Assembly (NCBI GenBank): GCA_017311185.1
Contig: JAESUZ010000756.1
Coordinates: 1,054,001 to 1,118,000 of the forward strand
Reading direction: 5' to 3'
Source of the DNA: Proteles cristata cristata
Taxonomy: Eukaryota > Chordata > Mammalia > Carnivora > Hyaenidae
Length of the DNA stretch: 64,000 nucleotides
This document shows, one piece after another, positions 1 to 12,755 of this stretch (its first letter is position 1; every line of letters begins with the position of its first letter). The translations under genes were made by a program, and so were the position numbers. The notes under the pieces were generated by a model that worked only from the letters and a program-made list of their open reading frames with translations, was not told where the DNA came from and searched no databases.

Positions 1-561
1 TCATTTTACAATTAATTTAACCCTCACAATAATCTTGTAAGGTTAATACTGAGAAACATTTATGTAGAAAAGTTAATGAACTTGTCCAAGACCATTCTCA
101 ACTAAATATGATTCGAGATCCTGGCTCTAAAATGAAGATGTTTTTCCAGTTAACAGTTTTAGAATTTTATCAATTATCAACAAAGTTGACATATTTAAAA
201 ATATCCAGAACTAAAATAAGTTGGATGAGAACAGTCTTATCTAACCAGCCATTGTCCTTAGTCAGGCTTTTCAATCAGTTCATTACCAGATATGCTCATG
301 AGATAAGAGTATTTGGATTAAGAAGGATGATACACTCTATTCTCAGCACATCAGCACATACCCGGAGTTCTCACACCCAGGGCTGAATATGGCATATATA
401 AGCAAAATAGACTATTTAGATTGGAGTAAGTACGATGGTGGGGAGGTGTGAAATCACGTCACATAGAAATCAACAGAAGAACAGAGAGGGGTTAGTCTTG
501 AAAAAAGAAGACTTAGAGGAAACATGAGTGTTGCCTTCAACTGGGCTATCTTAGAAAAATG
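1..561. other. AT-rich intron, nothing recognised
   Basis: No repeat family, RNA gene or convincing reading frame was seen; short open frames lack any domain or codon signal. Confidence 0.5.
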
Positions 562-912
562 GTGTTAGGGCCTAAACGCTTATGTCTCCCGAAATTCACG
601 TTGAAATAAAAGTGGTGGTACTTGGAGGTGGAGCCTTTGGTAGGTAGTTATGTCATGAGAGTACAGCTCTCATGAATGTACGAATGGCCTCAAAAGAGGC
701 CAGGGAGCTAGTAAGAGCTTGCTCTCTCTCCTATGTGAGGATATGAGCAACAGCTGCCTGCAAGCCAGGAAGCAGACTATATTCCAACACCAGATCTGCT
801 GGCACCTTCTTGGACTTCCCAAACTTCAGAATTTTGAAAAATAATTGTTCGTTGTTTAAGCCATGCAGTCTTTGGTATTTCTGTTATAGCGGCCCATACT
901 ACCTGAGAGATG
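562..912 (+). mobile_element. MLT1-type MaLR LTR relic
   Basis: The order of motifs matches the MLT1/MST LTR consensus as I know it: GGAGGTGGAGCC, TCATGAGAGTACAGC and its CTCATGAATG partner, AGAGGCCAGGGAGCTAG, then CCTTCTTGGACTTCCCA, TTGTTTAAGCCA and the end near CCCATACTACC. It is diverged and has no internal coding region. The subfamily is not assigned. Confidence 0.75.
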
Positions 913-1097
913 GGTTTGATTTGCTCTTTATGAACCCAAATGGTAACACAGAAGAAATATTGGAAACTGTGAGTATATATATATAAGGAGGCAGTATGCA
1001 ACAGTCCAATCAGACAACAAAGATAGAATCTACTGCCATAGGAAATGGTATGTCGGATCACTAGAGGTTTCCAATAATAAGCTAGCTGAAGACTTAA

Positions 1098-1310
1098 AAA
1101 AATTTTTAATGTTTATTTATTTTTGAGAAACAGAGAGACAGAGTGTGAGCAGGGGAAGGTCAGAGAGAGAGGGAGACACAGAATCTGAAGCAGGCTCCAG
1201 GCTCTGAGCTGTCAGCACAGAGCCCGACATGAGGCTTGAACTCATCAACGGTGAGATCATGACCTGATCCAAAGTTGGACATTTAAGCAACTGAGCCACC
1301 CAGGTACTCC
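1098..1310 (-). mobile_element. CAN-SINE (SINEC), antisense to window
   Basis: The reverse-complement tRNA-like head (ends TGAGCCACCCAGGTAC), GA-rich middle and T-rich tail are present. It is flanked by a 15-bp target-site duplication, TAGCTGAAGACTTAA, at 1083-1097 and 1311-1325. It lies in the same sense as ESR1. Confidence 0.95.
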
Positions 1311-1325
1311 TAGCTGAAGACTTAA

Positions 1326-3013
1326 TGGAGAGGTCACTGAAGGGATTCAATTATCAAGTGAGCATTCGCACTAGGTAACCTTCAATATACCTTCTAGAGA
1401 CTGTATGACTCCTTGGTTTTCCATTTGGAATGAAAGACCAGTAGCCTTGAAATGAAAAATGGGGGGAAAATCAAAAGCAAAAAATTCCTTTAGGGTCACT
1501 TTCCTCAGGAAAATTTAAAGTCAGAATTTTGAGAGGATGAATTTTCATTGATGGTTTACCTGCTCTGGGTGGGCACTGGCGTAAAAAAATGCATTGTTTT
1601 TCGGTATTAGTATATTATTCAAATATTTTTTTATTTCTCCACACTTTTAGAAGGAGATTGAGAATGTGAACAGATCTTATAGGAAATCTGCAGCAGCAAA
1701 GAAAGCTTTTTAATATCAGATCTATGTGGAAAGATAAAAGCAAGGGATTTAACTAAAGAAAAAAATGGCTAAAGATGACATTGTTATTCCTAAATGAAAT
1801 CAGGAGTTACCTGATCACAACTACACATAAGCATTTTACTATTTAAAAATAAAGTCTATGCTTTCTATTATAAATGCAATTTATTCTTTAAAGATTTCAA
1901 AAGTAAAGACAACTAGATAGAGTTAACAAAACAAAACACAGGATTATACCCACTTTGAAAGGCTCCAGCAGTCATAACACAGACATATGATCTCCAGAAA
2001 AAGCATTTTAGACTCAATTCAGGTACTAGTCGCAGCAGTTATCAAATTTATCAAAGCTTTCGTTCATTTGGTAGAAAAAAACTGTTCACTACGTATAAAA
2101 CATATTCACAAGTGATACAGTGGTAAACAAAGACAGATTATGTTCCCCATTAAGTTTTCAGCTTGCAAGGAGAAAGACATCAATTTAGTCATTCAGTATT
2201 CATTGGATGAATGAACGAATTAATGAATGAATGAACTGCCCAAAATACAATGGAAGGGAGGAAGTGAATGAAGGAGGAGGAAACAAAGAAAGCTTCTCTA
2301 AGGGAGGGAGTTAGATTTAAGCCAAACTGTGAAATTTCCTTTCTTGGAGAAATTTAGAAGTAGTCTGCTCAGAGTGAGTTGAGTCTCACAAACACATGAT
2401 CTAAGATGTTGAACTCAAGACAAAAATGGCCCCAGGTTTGGCCTGTAGAACAATAAGACACAACTGGAGAGACTAAAGAGAGGGTTGAATATTTATGAAA
2501 TCATCGAATATCAAATAAGGAATGAAGGATTCAATTAGCACTAACAAATATTTCCTCTAATTTACTCCGAAGTGCACTATATTTTCCAAATGGCAAAGCC
2601 CCTACGAAATGTACAAATAGAGCAAAAATAGAAAATTGTGCATATTATGTGGCCAACTAGATGTGGTAGGATCCTAGGGTACAGCTCAATGAGGAAGGCA
2701 TCTTTTTCCACTTGTAAGTAGTAATTGTCACATTACCAGTGACATACCAGTGCCATTTGCCAGTGACAAGATTACACAAATATTTTATATTAGGTCAAAA
2801 AAATCACAGTGAATTGAGTGGAAGAAGGTAAAAAAAAAAAAATGACCCAAAGCCTACTTCTATTTTAATCTAGGTTAAATAAGAATTACAGATCCGAACC
2901 AAAGATTACAGGCAGTGTTGCTATGGATCATGCAGCCGGTTCTTAATTAGATACAGTGATGGGGCAGAGGAGTGACATGCATAACTGAAACCCAAAGTAA
3001 AATTAAAATTTCT
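1326..3013. other. Unique intron sequence
   Basis: No recognisable repeat apart from a short imperfect (GAAT)n stretch near 2203-2236 and three CCAGTGACA-like motifs near 2736-2770. No gene is supported. Confidence 0.5.
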
Positions 3014-3178
3014 AGGGGCTCCTGGGTGGCTCAGTCAGTTGGGCGTCTGACTTCGGCTCAGGTCATGATCTCACAGTTTGTGGGTTCAGGCCCTGCATCG
3101 GGCTCTGTGCTAGCAGCTAGCTCAGAGCCTGGAGCCTGTTTCAGATTCTGTGTCTCCCTCTCTCTCTGACCCTCCCCT

Positions 3179-3214
<36 letters not shown>

Positions 3215-3244
3215 AAATAAATAAGACTTTAAAGAAAAAAAAAA
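3014..3244 (+). mobile_element. CAN-SINE (SINEC)
   Basis: Starts GGGGCTCCTGGGTGGC with the tRNA-Lys-type A box. The middle carries GGGCTCTGTGC, followed by a long (TC)n and an AAATAAATAAG tail. Confidence 0.95.
3184..3212 (+). repeat. (TC)n microsatellite within SINE
   Basis: Uninterrupted CT dinucleotides in the 3' region of the SINE at 3014-3244. Confidence 0.95.
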
Positions 3245-4689
3245 CCTCTATGCTCCCCACGGAGACATTTTCCAGAATTTTTTGGACAGCAGCAACCTAG
3301 ACAGATATGTATTTTACTTAAGCTGGCTTACCCTCTGTCCAACTTATTTGAGCTATCAGTGGAAAAACCAAAAGAACAAAAATAAGTTCTCAAAGCAGAG
3401 GGGTAAAAACGATTAGCTTAGACTGTGCAAATATTAAACAGGCAGGCTCATAACAGTCAAGACATTTATTTGCAACAAACAGCATTTTAGCTTGTAATAA
3501 GCAAGATGTAGTGTCATTCAGTCCACAAACTGTCCTTTTCCAGAATGACTGAGTAAAATATTCAGCAGGATAGGACAAATGTCCTGTGATGGATATAGTA
3601 GTGTACACACATTAGGTGTGTCACTGATTAGACAATAATTACATCAAAGCACATTTCTCTACACTCCCTTTTGAAATTGTTAAGCTTACAATAATTCAGG
3701 GATTACCCACTGGTTTCATAGAAGGGATCAAGAAAATAAATGATCTCTCATCCAGCAAGCCCACCATTAAGTGTGAAAAGCCACCAGTTTGAATTTTCTC
3801 CCCTAGGGTTAAGCCTTCTATAAAATCCTCATCACATTGTTCTAAGGATTTAGAAAGGCTGAGTACAGAACTTCCACTTAGCAGCACTCACAGAAAATTT
3901 GAGTTATTCTAATCCACTAGGAAGTGTTAACTTAAGGGAATTTATTAAGTAACATGGGTAACTGGAATGGAATAAAAGGAAAAATGAAGGTGTATGCGGC
4001 TCTCTCTAGGTTAAGGTGAACAGTAAGGAATCTCTTACAAGGCTGCCTGGGGTCAGAGAGGCTTCAAGGCAGCTCAGGGGCTGAGTTCTGGCAAGGAGAA
4101 AGGGTCTGAAGACGTATCAATTGCTTAAAAAATTATATCCTGGCCCTAAAATAAAATCTGTCCTAAGGTATCACACTAGATAGTCTGAAAGATTGCTTCT
4201 AATTACTTCAGAGTTCTGTTTAAACATTCTTTCTTTTTCATTCTTTAAATTCCTTGGCTTGGCCATTATATCGCAGGAAAAATTAATGTTATCTCTGAAT
4301 ATTCCTTAATTAAAAGAATTCATTAGATTGTTTGCTTCTAACGCGTTCTCCTTTTTAAATTTTCTTTTTCCAAAATGATCTTTTTTCTTCATACCCTGTG
4401 CCTCTACAAAAAGCTAGTATAACTTTAGTAATTTTTCCAGTTCCCTCAGGCTACTTTAATGTACTATTAAATATTTCAAACATTTGCATAATCACCTCTC
4501 TTGTTTCTCAATAATTTCACATTATTCATGAGATATGAAAAAGCCAGACAAAGAAACACACTAAAAGCTTTTTAATTCAATATGTTGAGAAAAACAGAAG
4601 TGCTAATTAGTTAAGAATTAAATAGAGGTAAGAGCTAATAAACTCGCTCCAGAGAAACTCCCCTGCCTCAGTTTTAATGCTTTCTCTTC
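3245..4689. other. Unique intron sequence
   Basis: No repeat or gene recognised. Confidence 0.5.
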
Positions 4690-4815
4690 AAATACTAGAA
4701 ATGAATCCTATAAGGTAGGGACTGTTACAGTCCATGATCTAACAGAAGAAATAAGCTGAGAGTAACTAGCATGCTTTAGGTCACACCAAGAGCAGCTCAG
4801 ACTTGAACCTGAATA
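4690..4815 (+). mobile_element. MIR relic (tentative)
   Basis: Contains the MIR-like order CCTATAAGGTAGGGACTG, then AGAAATAAGCTGAGAG and GGTCACACCAAGAGC, which resembles the 3' MIR segment about an acid-labelled 'fully tested' allele pattern only in outline; divergence is high. Confidence 0.5.
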
Positions 4816-4909
4816 AATTATGTAATTGTAAATTATTATTAATATTGTCATAGCCTCTAAGTGCATGAAGTCAAGGAACTATGAATTATTCTGTTCTTTT
4901 AGAACTACT

Positions 4910-5297
4910 TAATGTTCTTTCCCTTCTTCTTTCACATCCAACAAATCACTACCACCTAGTATTTCCTCACATATTTCTTCCTTGACTCTCTTCCTTTCTG
5001 TCTTCACTGCTACCATCAGTTCAAACCCCTATGCCTTCTTGCCCAAATCAATGCAGCAGCTCCTTGCCTACCTCAATCTCCCTTCTAATCCAATTAACTG
5101 GAATTAATTAATCTCCATTACACACCCATTTCATCCTGTTACTATCTGTCTAAATCCCTCAAAGACTTCCCTAGCTTACAGCAGTTTAACTATGGGCTGA
5201 AGACTTAGCAGTTCTAGGGAAGTACCAGAGGTGATGTGGTTGGGACTTCTGGTCACCCCATTCTTCCCTTTGGTCTGAAGAAGCTATATGAGTGTAT

Positions 5298-5340
<43 letters not shown>

Positions 5341-5900
5341 AATAGGATTAGAAAAATAACTTCTATCTAAGAGGGTTTACTGGTTTTATTTTACATTTAA
5401 AAACCCACTGACCTACTGAATAAAATAAAAAACATTACATTGAGACTCATGAATTTCCACAAATAATTCCAAAATCCTTTTTAAGTCTATTTTTACAACC
5501 GCCCTCCACAAACCTTCATTTTTATGAAACAGGTTTGGACCTGTACCACTTTTTACAATACTTTCCAATATCGCCATCTTTGCTTTTTCTAACTCTTTTA
5601 CATTGGCCTCCAAAACCCAGGTAAGGCCTCATTTCATCCATATTCAGTCTTTGATTCCACCCCAGCTGAGTGGCTCTACCTCCTCCATTCTTGGCAGCTT
5701 TTCTTTTCTGTGCTATTCACTGAACAACTATCAAGTGCTACCTTCTGTGCTTAGTTACACCTGAGTTCCCCCTCCCTGAACTATGAGCTAGAACTCTCTC
5801 CAAGGAGGAAGCTGGACCAATTGTAGGACTCACTTCATTTATTGTCCCCTTCTCGAGAAGCAATGTCCCACACTGCCTGATAGTCAAGGCTTATAAACAG
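4910..5900 (+). mobile_element. L2 LINE relic, interrupted by a (TG)n repeat
   Basis: Pyrimidine-rich text with L2-like pieces: CCATTTCATCCTGTTACT and CCTCAAAGACTTCCCTAGC in the left part. The right part has TCCTCCATTCTTGGCAGC, CTGTGCTATTCACTGAAC and CTGAACTATGAGCTAG. It is old and eroded, and the boundaries are approximate. Confidence 0.5.
5301..5336 (+). repeat. (TG)18 microsatellite
   Basis: Perfect TG dinucleotides for 36 bp; likely length-variable. Confidence 0.97.
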
Positions 5901-7550
5901 TTGTTTCATATATTTTATACAGCTTTTTTTTATATTTCTGGTGGGAGGCAATATGGCTAGAACTGAAAATACACAAATCTACTACTACTGCTAGAAAGAA
6001 GTTTCATCATCTCCCTGTCAATAACTTATAGTTTAAATAGGCAGAAAATCAACATGTATAGAGTTGACCTCAACAACACTATCAACTCTGATCTAGCTGA
6101 TATTTAGAGGGCTGTATTCATTAAACAACAGATAATACATGTTATTCTCAAGTTCCAAGATAGACTACAATTTTAGGCCATAAAAACACCCATAACAAAT
6201 AGTAAAAAGACAAATAATACAAACTATAAAATAAACTGAAAAAGGCTGAAATACTCTAGAAATCAATGATAGAAAGATACTGGGAACATTTCCAAATATT
6301 TGGAAATTAAACAACATATTTTTAAAGAACATATGGTGTAAGTAAGAAATCCCAATAAAAATTTTTAAGTATTTTTAACTAAATGAAAATAAAAATAAAA
6401 CTTATCATGATATTTGGGACATAGGAAAGGCAAAACTTACAGCATTAAAGAAGAAAACTTATAGCATTAAGTTCATATATTAGATAAGAAGAAAAGTATA
6501 TCAATAACTCAAGCTTCCACATTAGGAAACTAGAGAAAGAAGATCAAGTTAAAACTAAAGCAAGCAGAAAAGAAATTTTTTAAAAAATCAGAGAAGAAAT
6601 TATTTAAATTGAAAGTGGGAGCACAACAAAGAAAATCATGAAACCAAAACTGTTTTTTTGAAAAAAGCAATAAAATTGATAAACTAGCCAGAATAATTAA
6701 GAAAAAAGAAAGAAGATAATATCACAAATGAGAGGGAAATCACCATCACTGGAGCCATGGACATTACCAGGTTAATAAAGAAATACCAAGAGCAACTTTA
6801 CACCCAAAAATCTGATAATTTAGATTAAATATACTAATCCCTTGAAAAGTACAGCCTACCAAAACTAGCAACAGGAGATACAAATAACTTGAATATCCCA
6901 AAATAAATTGAATCAATAATTAATAATCTTCCCCAAAATTCACTAGACCCTGGTGGTTTCATGGGTTGTTTCTAAAAATATATACTTAGGAAATATATTT
7001 CTAATTCATTCCATGAGTCCAGCACTACTCTAATACTAAAATCAGATAAAAACATTTCAAGAAAGAAAAACTACAGGCCAATATCTTTCCTGAGCATTGG
7101 CACAAAAATCCTCAACAAATGTCATGGAGTCAAATCCAAGAATGTATGAAAGGAATCTGACCATGACCAAGTTGCATTTATTCCAGGTATGTAAAGGTGA
7201 GTTCGACATTTGAAAATAAATTAATTGTAACCCACCATATCAACAGAGAAAACAGGAAAAGTCATATGACCATATCAGGTGGAACATAAAAACCATTTGA
7301 CAAAAGTGAATGCCCTTTACACAACAATTAGGCAAGAAAACAAATAAAAGGTATTCAAATCGGCAAGGAAGAAGTAAAATTGTCATTATTTGCACATGAC
7401 TTGATATCATATATAGAAAACCCTAAAGACTCCACTAAAAGATTGTTAGAACAATAAATGAATTCAGTAAAGTTGCAGAATATAGAATCAATACACAGAA
7501 ACCTGTTAAATTTCTATGTGCTAATAATGAACTATAAGAATGAGAAATTA

Positions 7551-7762
7551 AGGGGTGCCTGGGGCGTATGCCTCTTGAGTTCAGTTAAGCATCTGTCTTG
7601 ATTTCAGCTCAGGTCATAATCTCACAGTTCATGAGATTGAGCCCTGCCTCGGGCTCTATGCTGACAGCACAGAGCCTGCTTGAGATTCTCCTGTCTCTCT
7701 GCCCTTCCCCCAACTCTCTCTCTCTCTCAATAAATAAACATTTCTAAAAGAGAGAGAGAGAA
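7551..7762 (+). mobile_element. CAN-SINE inserted in L1
   Basis: Starts AGGGGTGCCTGGGGCG; has AGCTCAGGTCATAATCTCAC, GGGCTCTATGCTGACAGCAC, a CT tract and an AATAAATAAACATT tail. The head carries a small insertion relative to other copies here. The surrounding L1 sequence continues on both sides. Confidence 0.92.
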
Positions 7763-9193
7763 TAAGAAAATAATCCCACTTACAATTGTACCAAAAAGAA
7801 TAAAATTCCTAGGAATAAATTTAACCAAAGGGGTGAAAGACCTGTACAGTGAAAACCACAAGACACTGATCAAAGAAATTGAAGAAAAATACCAAAAAAT
7901 GGAAAATGTTCCATGCTCTTGAATTGGAAGAGTTAATATTGCTAAAATGTCCATACTACCCATAGCAATCTACACATTTAGTACATTCCCTATCAAAATT
8001 CCAATGGCATTTTTCACATAACTAGAACATATAATTTGAAGATTTGTATGCAACCACAAAAAAAAAAAAAAAAAGGCTTAATAACCAAAACAGTCTTGAG
8101 TCTTGAGAAAGAACAAAGCTGGAGATAATCACACTCCTGATTTTAAACTACACTACAAAGCCAAATAATCAAAACAGTATAGCATGAGCACAAAAACAAA
8201 CACACAGATTAATGTAACAGGATAGAGAGTTCAGAAATAACCCCCACGCTTATATAATCAATTAATTTGTGACAAAGGAACCAAGAATATACAATGGGGA
8301 AGACAGTCTCATCAATATATAGTGACTGGAAAACTGGACAGCCACATGCAAAAGAAGGACATTAGACCACTAACTTACACGATACACAAAAATTAACACA
8401 AAATGGAGTAATGACTTGAATGTAATACTTGAAACCATAAAATTCCTAGAAGAAAACATAGGCAGTAAGCTCCCTGACTTTGGTCTTAGCAATTTTTTTT
8501 TTCAGTTTGACTCCAAAGGCAAGGAGGAAAAAAGCAAAAATAAATAAATGGGTCTACATCAAAGTAAAAGGCTAATGCCAGGCAAAGAAAACCACCCACA
8601 AAATTAAAAAACAACCTACTAAATGGGAAAAAATATTTACAAATCATATATCCAATAAGGGGTTAATATCCAAAATATACCAAGAACTCATACAACTTAA
8701 CAATAAAACAAAAACTACCTGATTTAAAAATGGACTGAAAATCTGAATAGACATTTTTACAAAGAAGACATACAGATGGGTAAGAGGCACATGAAAATAT
8801 GTTCAGTGACCCTAACTATCAGGAAATACAAATCAAAACCTTGTGAGATATCACCTCATACATGTTAGAGTGGCTATTATCAAAATGACAAGAAATAACA
8901 AGTGTTAGAAAAGATGTAGAGAAAAGGGAACGATTGCACACTGTCAGTGGGAATGTAAACTGGGGCATCCACTGTGGAAAACAGTATGAAGGTTCCTCAA
9001 AAAATTAAAAACACAGCTACTATATGATCCAGCTATTTCACTTCTGGGTATTTATCCAAAGAATTAGAAAACACCAATTCAGAAAGATGTATGCACCCTT
9101 ATGTTAATTGAAGCATTATTTACAACACTTAAGATAGGGCAACAACCTAAGTGTTAATCAAGGGATGAATGAATCAAGTCAATGTAGTATGTG

Positions 9194-9196
<3 letters not shown>

Positions 9197-9237
<41 letters not shown>
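9197..9237 (+). repeat. (AC)20 microsatellite within L1 3' region
   Basis: Uninterrupted AC dinucleotides, about 41 bp. Confidence 0.97.
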
Positions 9238-9241
<4 letters not shown>

Positions 9242-9855
9242 GGAATAGTACTCAGCCATAAAAAAGGAAAGAAATCTTGCCATTTGCAATAACATGGATG
9301 AACGTGAAGGTATTATGCTAAGTGAAATAAGTCCGACAGAGAAAGACAAGATTTTATGATTTCATTTATATATGAAATCTAAAAAACAAAACAAATGTGC
9401 ACATAAGACAAAACAAAAACAAACTCACAAATGCAGAGGACAGATTAGTGGCTGCCAGAAGGGAAGGGGGTTGGAGGGTGGGCAAAATGGGTTATAAGGA
9501 CCCAAATGCATAGCGATGGATGATAACCAGACTTAAGGTGGTGCTCACTTTGTAGTATATACAAATATTACATTACAATGTTGTGTACCTGAAACTTATA
9601 TAATGCTATATGCCAGTTTTACTTCAGTTGTAGATATAATTCTATAATCATGAATCCCTTGTCTTTGGAGAAGACCATAAAGTTGGTCAAGAGGAAAAAT
9701 TTGGGCTATTGGAAACAACAACCATAGATGGAAACTACAAAGATTATACCTGTGCTGCTTAAAAAGTTTTCATCTTCAGGATGTTGAATAAGCTTTGTAA
9801 CTGGACACATAAATTTAACCCTGTTGTATCTTTTTATCTTCTCCTAAAATATAAA

Positions 9856-9925
9856 GATGGGGAGATAGAGATGGATAGAGAGAGAGAGAAACAGAAGTAA
9901 AGATAGAGACAGAGAGAGAAAGTGA
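9856..9925 (+). repeat. GA-rich low-complexity tract
   Basis: Imperfect GATAGA and GAGAGA units; simple-sequence. Confidence 0.7.
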
Positions 9926-10004
9926 TGTCTAGAAGGTTCTTCCCCTTTCATGTACTCTCTCCTTTCTCTTGTCTATTTAACTTTTATCTATCTCTCTGAA
10001 TTCA

Positions 10005-10200
10005 GAGAAACATCCCTTCCTCAAGGAAATTCTCTCTGATCCTCCATACTAAACAATCAACTAAATGCTGTTTTCATAGCACCCAATGCTTCTTCATAGC
10101 ACTTATGAAAATTACAACTAAAATATCAATTTACACTTTAATGTTTAAATGACTATGTAATTCCAAGCTAATTACAAGGACAGAGTCCACATATTCAACA
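10005..10200 (+). mobile_element. L2 LINE 3' relic
   Basis: AAATTCTCTCTGATCCTCC, then CATAGCACCCAATGCTTC and CATAGCACTTATGAAAATTA, then GGACAGAGTCCACAT, in the order of the L2 3' end. Diverged. Confidence 0.65.
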
Positions 10201-10850
10201 TGGAGTCAAAATTTTACAACCTCTGAATCTCAGACAATCCTGTAGTGGACCTCGACATTTATTGTACGTATGAATTCAGTATGCTTATTATCATTTTCAG
10301 GGCTAACATCTTCTTCTAAGGCCACTAAAATAACTACTGCAATAAAATTGTGTCCCAGATATTCAACAACATGATTCCAAAAGCTACACATGTTTAAGAT
10401 ATGTAGATATACAAAACCCAACTTTATTGGACACTAGATTTCTCTTTAAATGTTAACGAAAAACTAAGTGTTGCTGACTCTCAGAAATGCACATCACGTT
10501 TTCATTTTTAACAATGAGCATAACACAAGTCGAAATTGTAAGCTTCTCTAATTAAAGAAGTAAAACAATCACAACAAAATACCAAATGCTACTCAGTCAC
10601 AAACCACATGACAGCAGAGGCTTCATCTGTCTTGTTTACTATTAGACATAATTATCTATTAGACTTCAATAGATAAGTTAGTTGAGTACATAAGTGAGGC
10701 TTGGTATAACCCAAAACCATACCGAATATATTAATAACACAAACTGGATACATTAAAAACATCTTGGCTACCATCAATTGTTGGACTTTTATTACAGCAG
10801 TCCTCCAAATAGGTCTTTCTGATAAGGCAATCCACTATACATAATCAATT
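10201..10850. other. Unique intron sequence
   Basis: No repeat or gene recognised. Confidence 0.5.
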
Positions 10851-10868
10851 TAAGTATGAGAAATCTGA

Positions 10869-11097
10869 GGGGTGCCTGGGGTGGTTCAGTCGGTTAAGCA
10901 TCCGACTTCGGCTTAGGTCATGATCTCACGATTCGTGGGTTCGAGCCCTGCATCGGGCTCTGTGCCAACAGCTCAGAGCCTGGAGCCTGCTTCATGTTCT
11001 GTATCTCCCTCTCTCTCTCTGCCCCTCCCCTGCTCACGCTGTCTCTGTCTCTCTTTCTCTCTCAGAAATAACTAAAACATTAAAAAAAAATTTTTCT
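10869..11097 (+). mobile_element. CAN-SINE with 18-bp target-site duplication
   Basis: Complete tRNA-like head, GGGCTCTGTGCCAACAGC middle, CT tract and A-rich tail. It is flanked by TAAGTATGAGAAATCTGA at 10851-10868 and 11098-11115, an exact duplication, so the insertion is fairly young. Confidence 0.96.
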
Positions 11098-11115
11098 TAA
11101 GTATGAGAAATCTGA

Positions 11116-12492
11116 AACAAATTGCTAAATAAAAGAAGTAAGTTAGAATCAGTGTTTCTGCATCTCTCCTGAATCGGCTCTGCAACCTACTTGGCCTGTA
11201 ATCTAATTTATGGTTTGATCCCTTTGTCTCCTCCTCACCTTGTTAAGTTCTGTTTTCAGAATGTTCTCTAACTTTGGAGTAAATCTACGAATGGTGGGGA
11301 GAAAGTTGTGCACATGATACAAATGGGATTGGTTCATTAACTGAGTTTTCCTTAAAGGTAGTTAATTACCAACCTTTCCATCATGCCATCATCACAACCA
11401 CCAGTTAACCTCAATTGTCCCCTGTAGTGTTTACCAAGTCTGTCCTTCTCCCAGCCCAGCAGCTTATCTACCATCTTGTCAGTAAATGGCTGTATTCATG
11501 AGGAGACATACTATCCCATGATGTCACCTGTCAGCATCCAAATTCACATAAACTGGCAAGCTCTCTTAACACTACAGTCCATTGTGAATTAATCGTCCTT
11601 GATGAGTCTATTTGGATACGGATGAGCAGTGATTCCTCCTGACGGGGCAAAGGGCAAATCTCCCCCTTTCCTCCTAATCTAGAACTCCAGTCATACCTGC
11701 TCTAATTGTTCCACTTGCATTGGAGTAGCCAGGGCCCACAGCGGTGGCCCCTAATCTTATCCAAAGCGAGTCTGGGGTGTCTATCATCCCAGGCCCCAGA
11801 GGGAGTCTCCTATTTCCTGTGACAATAGGAGCTCAGCAATGATGGAAGGGGGCAGCTGCGGCTCTAAAACTGAAGAAAACTTAATATGAGATCAGCCCCG
11901 TCTGGTCACGCCTGTGCCAGCCCAGTGCATGTGCCCACAAGTTTACAACCACCCAGGTCTCTGCCCTGTTGAGCTAGAGTTCTCCAACCCAAGAGCACTT
12001 GACAAACACAAACTGTAAAATAACACACTGACTCTTCTTGGCAATTAGCATGTATTTATGTTTATAATCAGGAATGTAAAAACTGTATGTTATTGTTTAT
12101 GAAATTAATTTTTCTGTAAAGCAAGCTCACAGACTATTAATCTCCCTCTTTGCTGAATCATATCAGAAAATTATAACTGACTTTGAAATAGTACTTATTT
12201 CAAATTTAATTTTTAAAAAGATTGCATCATTCCTATTCTGGCTTGTTGCTGCACTGTTTAAAAAAAAAAAGTCCCTTGTAGAAGCTGAAGCAACCGAAAA
12301 GGTAGCCCTCATACAAGAATGCCTTGTTTTGGAATTCTCCCAAAAGTCTGGGTAGGGAGTGCCAAGAATGGAAAATCAATCACAGGTCCCACACCTTCAG
12401 TTGCATGTCAAATCATGTCACCTCATCCCAGCACAGAAACTAAGATTCAAAGCCCAAATCAAGCAAAGGGTATGTAACAAACCAAATGTGTT
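11116..12492. other. Unique intron sequence
   Basis: No repeat or gene recognised. Confidence 0.5.
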
Positions 12493-12510
12493 CTCAATGA
12501 CATCCATTTT

Positions 12511-12737
12511 TTTGAAATTCTTTTAATGTTCATTCATTTTTGAGAGAGAGAGAGAGAGAGAGTGTGTGAGCAGAGGAGGGGCAGATAGAGAGAGAGACAC
12601 ACAGAACGCAAAGCAGGATCCAAGCTCTGCCCTGTCAGTGCAGAGCCCAACACAGGGCTCAAACTCAACAAACCACGAGATGATGACTTGAGCCAAAGTC
12701 AGTCGGATGTGTAACCAACTGAGCCACCCAGGTTCTC
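12511..12737 (-). mobile_element. CAN-SINE, minus orientation
   Basis: T-rich tail, (GA)n and a reversed tRNA-like head ending TGAGCCACCCAGGTTCTC. The flanking duplication is 18 bp with three mismatches (CTCAATGACATCCATTTT at 12493-12510; CTCAGTGACATTTATTTT at 12738-12755), so this is an older insertion. Confidence 0.94.
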
Positions 12738-12755
12738 CTCAGTGACATTTATTTT

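Larger units (their letters stand above)
6040..9620 (+). mobile_element. Old L1 LINE (L1M type), ORF2 to 3' end, decayed
   Basis: The left part resembles the L1 ORF2 endonuclease-RT region (CAAATATTTGGAAATTAAACAACA; CTACAGGCCAATATCTTTCC; GACCAAGTTGCATTTATTCC), written here as fragments of a diverged copy. The right part is a 3' region with ACTCAGCCATAAAAAAGG, AACATGGATGAACGTGAAGG and GTGAAATAAGTC. Stops and indels break all frames, so it is dead. A SINE interrupts it at 7551-7762 and a (CA)n array lies at 9197-9237. It is antisense to ESR1. Confidence 0.9.

Noticed and set aside
3169..3212. (TC)n runs repeated near many 3' ends as possible regulatory GAGA sites
   Set aside because: They are the standard CT-rich part of CAN-SINEs and need no separate explanation.
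9541..9560. GTGCTCACTT, like the start of U6
   Set aside because: The match stops after ten bases and it sits in normal L1 3' sequence.
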